From Oscillibacter sp. (GTDB lineage: Bacteria > Bacillota > Clostridia > Oscillospirales > Oscillospiraceae): a DNA stretch of 54,222 nt. Position numbers and translations under genes: made by a program. The stretch spans positions 1 to 54,222 of the forward strand of contig JAFSRH010000074.1 of NCBI GenBank assembly GCA_017446225.1, written 5' to 3'. Position 1 is the stretch's first letter; each line of letters opens with the position of its first letter. The notes under the pieces are model-generated. The model was given only the letters and a program-made list of their open reading frames with translations, made no database searches and was not told where the DNA came from. Shown piece after piece: positions 52,161 through 54,222 of this stretch.

Positions 52161-52214
52161 TCAGACCGCCCCCCGCGGTTATCCTATGCGCGGACGGCCT
52201 GACCGTATCCGTAT

Positions 52215-53570
52215 TCAGGGCAGGGCGCGCACCAGTTCTTTAAAGACGTTGCCGCGCTCCATAAAGTTGGCGAAGCGGTCAAAGGACGTACTCGCCGGGG
52301 AGAGGATGACTACGTCACCGGCTTTCGCGGCGCGGTCGGCCTCCGCCACCGCGGACGGGTAATCGTTTACTTCTATAATGGGCAGTCCGCTGTAATTCGG
52401 GGCCGTCCGTACGGATTGGCGTATCACGCCGGCGGTCGCGCCGCAGAGGATCAGGTACTTGACGCGCTCATTGACCACGGGTCCCAAGTCCTGATAACTG
52501 ATTCCCTTATCCTTGCCGCCCGCGATGAGTATGACCGGGTCCGGAAAGGAACACAGTCCGGCGATCGTACGGCTGGGACTGGACGCGATGGAATCGTTGT
52601 ACCAGCGGACGCCGTTCCGCGTACGGATCAGTTCAATCCGGTGTTCCACGCCCGCGAAGTCCCGCGCGAAGGCCCGGATCACGGAATCGGGTACCATGGT
52701 TTCCACGGCCGCAATCGCCGCCATATAGTTTTCGATGTTGTGGACGCCCGGAAGGCGGATGTCCGATACCGGCATGACCACGCGTTCCTGTCCGTCCCGG
52801 CGGGAGATGATTTCCCCGCCCCGCAGAAAGACGCCGTCCGGCACCTCCCGCCGACGCGAAAAGAGGCGTACCCGTCCGGGGGCGCGTCCGGCCTCCTCCG
52901 CCGTTACGGCATTGTCGGCGTTGAACACCGCCAGATTCCCGGCCGACTGATGGGTAAAAATATTCTCTTTCGCCGCGATATATTCGGCGTAATCCTTGTG
53001 GACGTCCAGATGATTCGGGGAGATGTTGGTCACGACCGCGGTCTCCGGACTTTGGTCCATGGTCATGAGCTGAAAGGAACTCAGTTCCAGCACGGCGATA
53101 TCGTCCGGACGGATGTCCGGCGTCTCCGACAGGAGCGGGTGGCCGATATTGCCGCCCAAGTGTACGCGTTTTCCGGCGGCTTCCAGCAGTCGGGCGATGA
53201 TGGTTGTTGTGGTGGTTTTGCCATCGCTGCCCGTCACGGCGATTTTCGGACAGGGGCAGACGTTGAAAAACACTTCCATTTCGGACGTCAGCCGCGCCCC
53301 GCGAAACTCCGGAAGGTCCGGACGTACCCCCGGCGTACGGAAAATAACGTCCTGATTCAGCCCCCGCAGGTAATCGGGGCCGAGCTGTAACCGACAGCCT
53401 TTCCGGCGCAGTTCCTCCCCGTACGCGCCGAGGTCCGGCTTCCGGTCGCACGCCGTGACAAGTACGCCGTGGGAAAGCAGTAACTCTATCAGAGGGCGGT
53501 TCGATACGCCCACTCCAATGACCGCCGCGCGCTTTCCCCGTAACGCGGACAAATACGTTTCCAGTTCCAT
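52215..53570 (-). CDS. murD: UDP-N-acetylmuramoyl-L-alanine--D-glutamate ligase
   Basis: A 451-residue Mur ligase adding D-Glu to UDP-MurNAc-L-Ala. The N-terminal Rossmann-like domain opens RAAVIGVGVSNRPLIELL; the ATP loop is KIAVTGSDGKTTTTTIIARLLE (about 112-132); metal and substrate contacts lie in NISPNHLDVH and AGVEHRIELI; and the C-terminal domain has YNDSIASSPSRTIAGL and VVILSPASTSFDRFANFMERG. The ATG at 53570 follows GGGGAG, 21 codons inside the longest frame, and the promoter at 53605-53633 supports it. First gene of murD-yunB-ligA. Confidence 0.97.
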   Translation of the reverse strand: MELETYLSALRGKRAAVIGVGVSNRPLIELLLSHGVLVTACDRKPDLGAYGEELRRKGCRLQLGPDYLRGLNQDVIFRTPGVRPDLPEFRGARLTSEMEVFFNVCPCPKIAVTGSDGKTTTTTIIARLLEAAGKRVHLGGNIGHPLLSETPDIRPDDIAVLELSSFQLMTMDQSPETAVVTNISPNHLDVHKDYAEYIAAKENIFTHQSAGNLAVFNADNAVTAEEAGRAPGRVRLFSRRREVPDGVFLRGGEIISRRDGQERVVMPVSDIRLPGVHNIENYMAAIAAVETMVPDSVIRAFARDFAGVEHRIELIRTRNGVRWYNDSIASSPSRTIAGLCSFPDPVILIAGGKDKGISYQDLGPVVNERVKYLILCGATAGVIRQSVRTAPNYSGLPIIEVNDYPSAVAEADRAAKAGDVVILSPASTSFDRFANFMERGNVFKELVRALP

Positions 53571-53604
53571 AAAATCTCCCCTTCTTGCGCTTGATAGCGT
53601 GCCT

Positions 53605-53633
53605 ATCATACCACAGACGGCGGCAAAATACAA
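53605..53633 (-). promoter_or_regulatory. promoter of the murD-yunB-ligA operon
   Basis: Reverse-strand TTGTAT (53628-53633), a 17-base spacer and TATGAT (53605-53610), about 35 bases before the murD ATG. Confidence 0.65.
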
Positions 53634-53678
53634 CGCGCGTGGCCACGTTCATTGCATAAATATAGAAATAAATTCCAA

Positions 53679-53810
53679 GCTATAAATGAGCAAATCCGGG
53701 AATTTGAAGAAAATACGCACTTGACGCGGACAAAACTCTTGAGATTGTCCGCCATATAAGGACTTTCGCCCGACCTTTTGTGCAACTTTTCAAATTTGCT
53801 CATTTATAGC
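53679..53810. repeat. 132-bp unit bounded by 17-bp perfect inverted repeats
   Basis: GCTATAAATGAGCAAAT at 53679-53695 is exactly mirrored at 53794-53810. The 98 bases between hold no gene. The unit is AT-rich and lies next to transposase remnants, so it may be a miniature inverted-repeat element or the terminal repeats of an element that lost its interior. No target-site duplication is obvious (flanks ttccaa and gcattt). Confidence 0.6.
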
Positions 53811-53853
53811 GCATTTTATGATAAACTCCAGTTCAAACAGGAGGCGTCATAAA

Positions 53854-54104
53854 ATGCAGGAAAGATTTGCGGTCGAGGAAATTGGCTATTACATTTCCAG
53901 TTCCGATGTTTCGCTCAAAAACTGCTTGAAATTGCGCGAGAACATTGGAAAGTTGAAAGTATGCACTGGATGTTAGACGTGGTGTTTTCCGAGGATTTTT
54001 CCGCTTTTTCATCAGAAGAGACGCACATCACTCTCAACGCTTTCCGGAAATACGCGCTGGCTCATCGCACCTACTTGCTTCCGCCCCCATATGCACTAAC
54101 TTAA
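53854..54104 (+). pseudogene. ISAs1-type transposase C-terminal fragment, frameshifted
   Basis: From the ATG at 53854 the frame reads RFAVEEIGYYISSSDVS and runs to about 53920. The homologous sequence then continues in another frame as LLEIAREHWKVESMHWMLDVVFSEDFS and HITLNAFRKYALA, to a TAA at 54102-54104. HW(K/G)xE(S/N)xHWxLDVxFxED is the C-terminal hallmark of ISAs1-family (H-repeat) DDE transposases. The first two thirds of the protein are missing and a frameshift lies near 53915-53925, so it cannot be active. A GGAGGCG site precedes the ATG. Confidence 0.85.
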
Positions 54105-54161
54105 TTTGCAATAAGAACAAGGAAGGTATATAATAGGAAAAAAGCTGGGAGGCGCTCAGGG

Positions 54162-54222
54162 ATGGAAGGAATCATGGTAGGAGTAGGCGGGCTGATGAGA
54201 GAATTGCCGGAAGGCTATGAAC
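54162..54222 (+). CDS. 5' end of a probable transposase gene (runs off the window)
   Basis: The ATG at 54162 follows GGGAGG by nine bases, and the frame is open to the window end (20 codons, including GLMRELPEGYE). Similar openings occur in IS4-like transposases of Clostridia, to my recollection, but too little is visible to be sure. A second ATG four codons later is an alternative start. A TATAAT-like box lies near 54128-54134. Confidence 0.45.
   Translation, partial: MEGIMVGVGGLMRELPEGYE

Overview
The window looks like chromosome from an endospore-forming Firmicute, probably of the class Clostridia (Oscillospiraceae-like). It is fairly GC-rich and has strong AGGAGG-type ribosome sites, frequent TTG and GTG starts and textbook TTGACA/TATAAT promoters. 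Sporulation-linked genes (yunB, a Spo0A-C-like protein, a cotJC relic) sit beside MreC/MreD and a Soj/Spo0J-type parAB locus with parS-like sites. I cannot place it to genus from sequence alone.

Layout. (A) 1-3.8 kb is an AT-richer mobile segment: the start of an unknown gene, two very small genes, a large serine recombinase and a convergent DUF4143-type ATPase. (B) 3.8-4.3 kb is the middle of a cotJC-type manganese catalase gene with both ends missing, lying between A and C. (C) 4.3-10.4 kb is a compact defence-like island. A leftward operon encodes a C5-cytosine methyltransferase, a protein with two LAGLIDADG-like helices that lack their catalytic acids, and a small PD-(D/E)xK nuclease. Facing away from it is a 918-residue NACHT-type NTPase. 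(D) 10.4-23.5 kb holds housekeeping and accessory genes: ychF, adenine deaminase, a cytidylate-kinase-like gene, pfkA, a 450-bp unexplained intergenic region with mobile-element traits, a MATE transporter, an SLH-like protein without signal peptide, tRNA-Leu, a stand-alone Spo0A-C-like protein, and an operon of two ABC half-exporters plus apbE.

(E) 23.6-32.5 kb is a cell growth and division stretch: rpsT, tatD, zapA, a U32 peptidase, a dUTPase-like gene, maf, mreC, mreD and the elongation PBP2. (F) 32.6-38.9 kb runs from a GH13 amylase into parA-parB-(membrane coiled-coil protein)-serS-rsmG. Two parS-like palindromes flank the par genes and suggest proximity to the origin. (G) 38.9-47.6 kb has a D,D-carboxypeptidase, a ynbB-type PLP enzyme, a patatin, thiamine pyrophosphokinase, an aquaporin, acylphosphatase, a comM-type ATPase and tRNA-Gly. 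(H) 47.7-53.6 kb has an Mrr-like protein, a small P-loop protein and a murD-yunB-ligA operon. (I) 53.6-54.2 kb is mobile again: a short inverted-repeat unit, a broken ISAs1-type transposase tail and the start of a second transposase-like gene.

The strongest candidate for something undescribed is island C. It pairs a cytosine methylase with an apparently catalytically dead LAGLIDADG-fold protein and a separate small nuclease, under back-to-back promoters with a NACHT NTPase.
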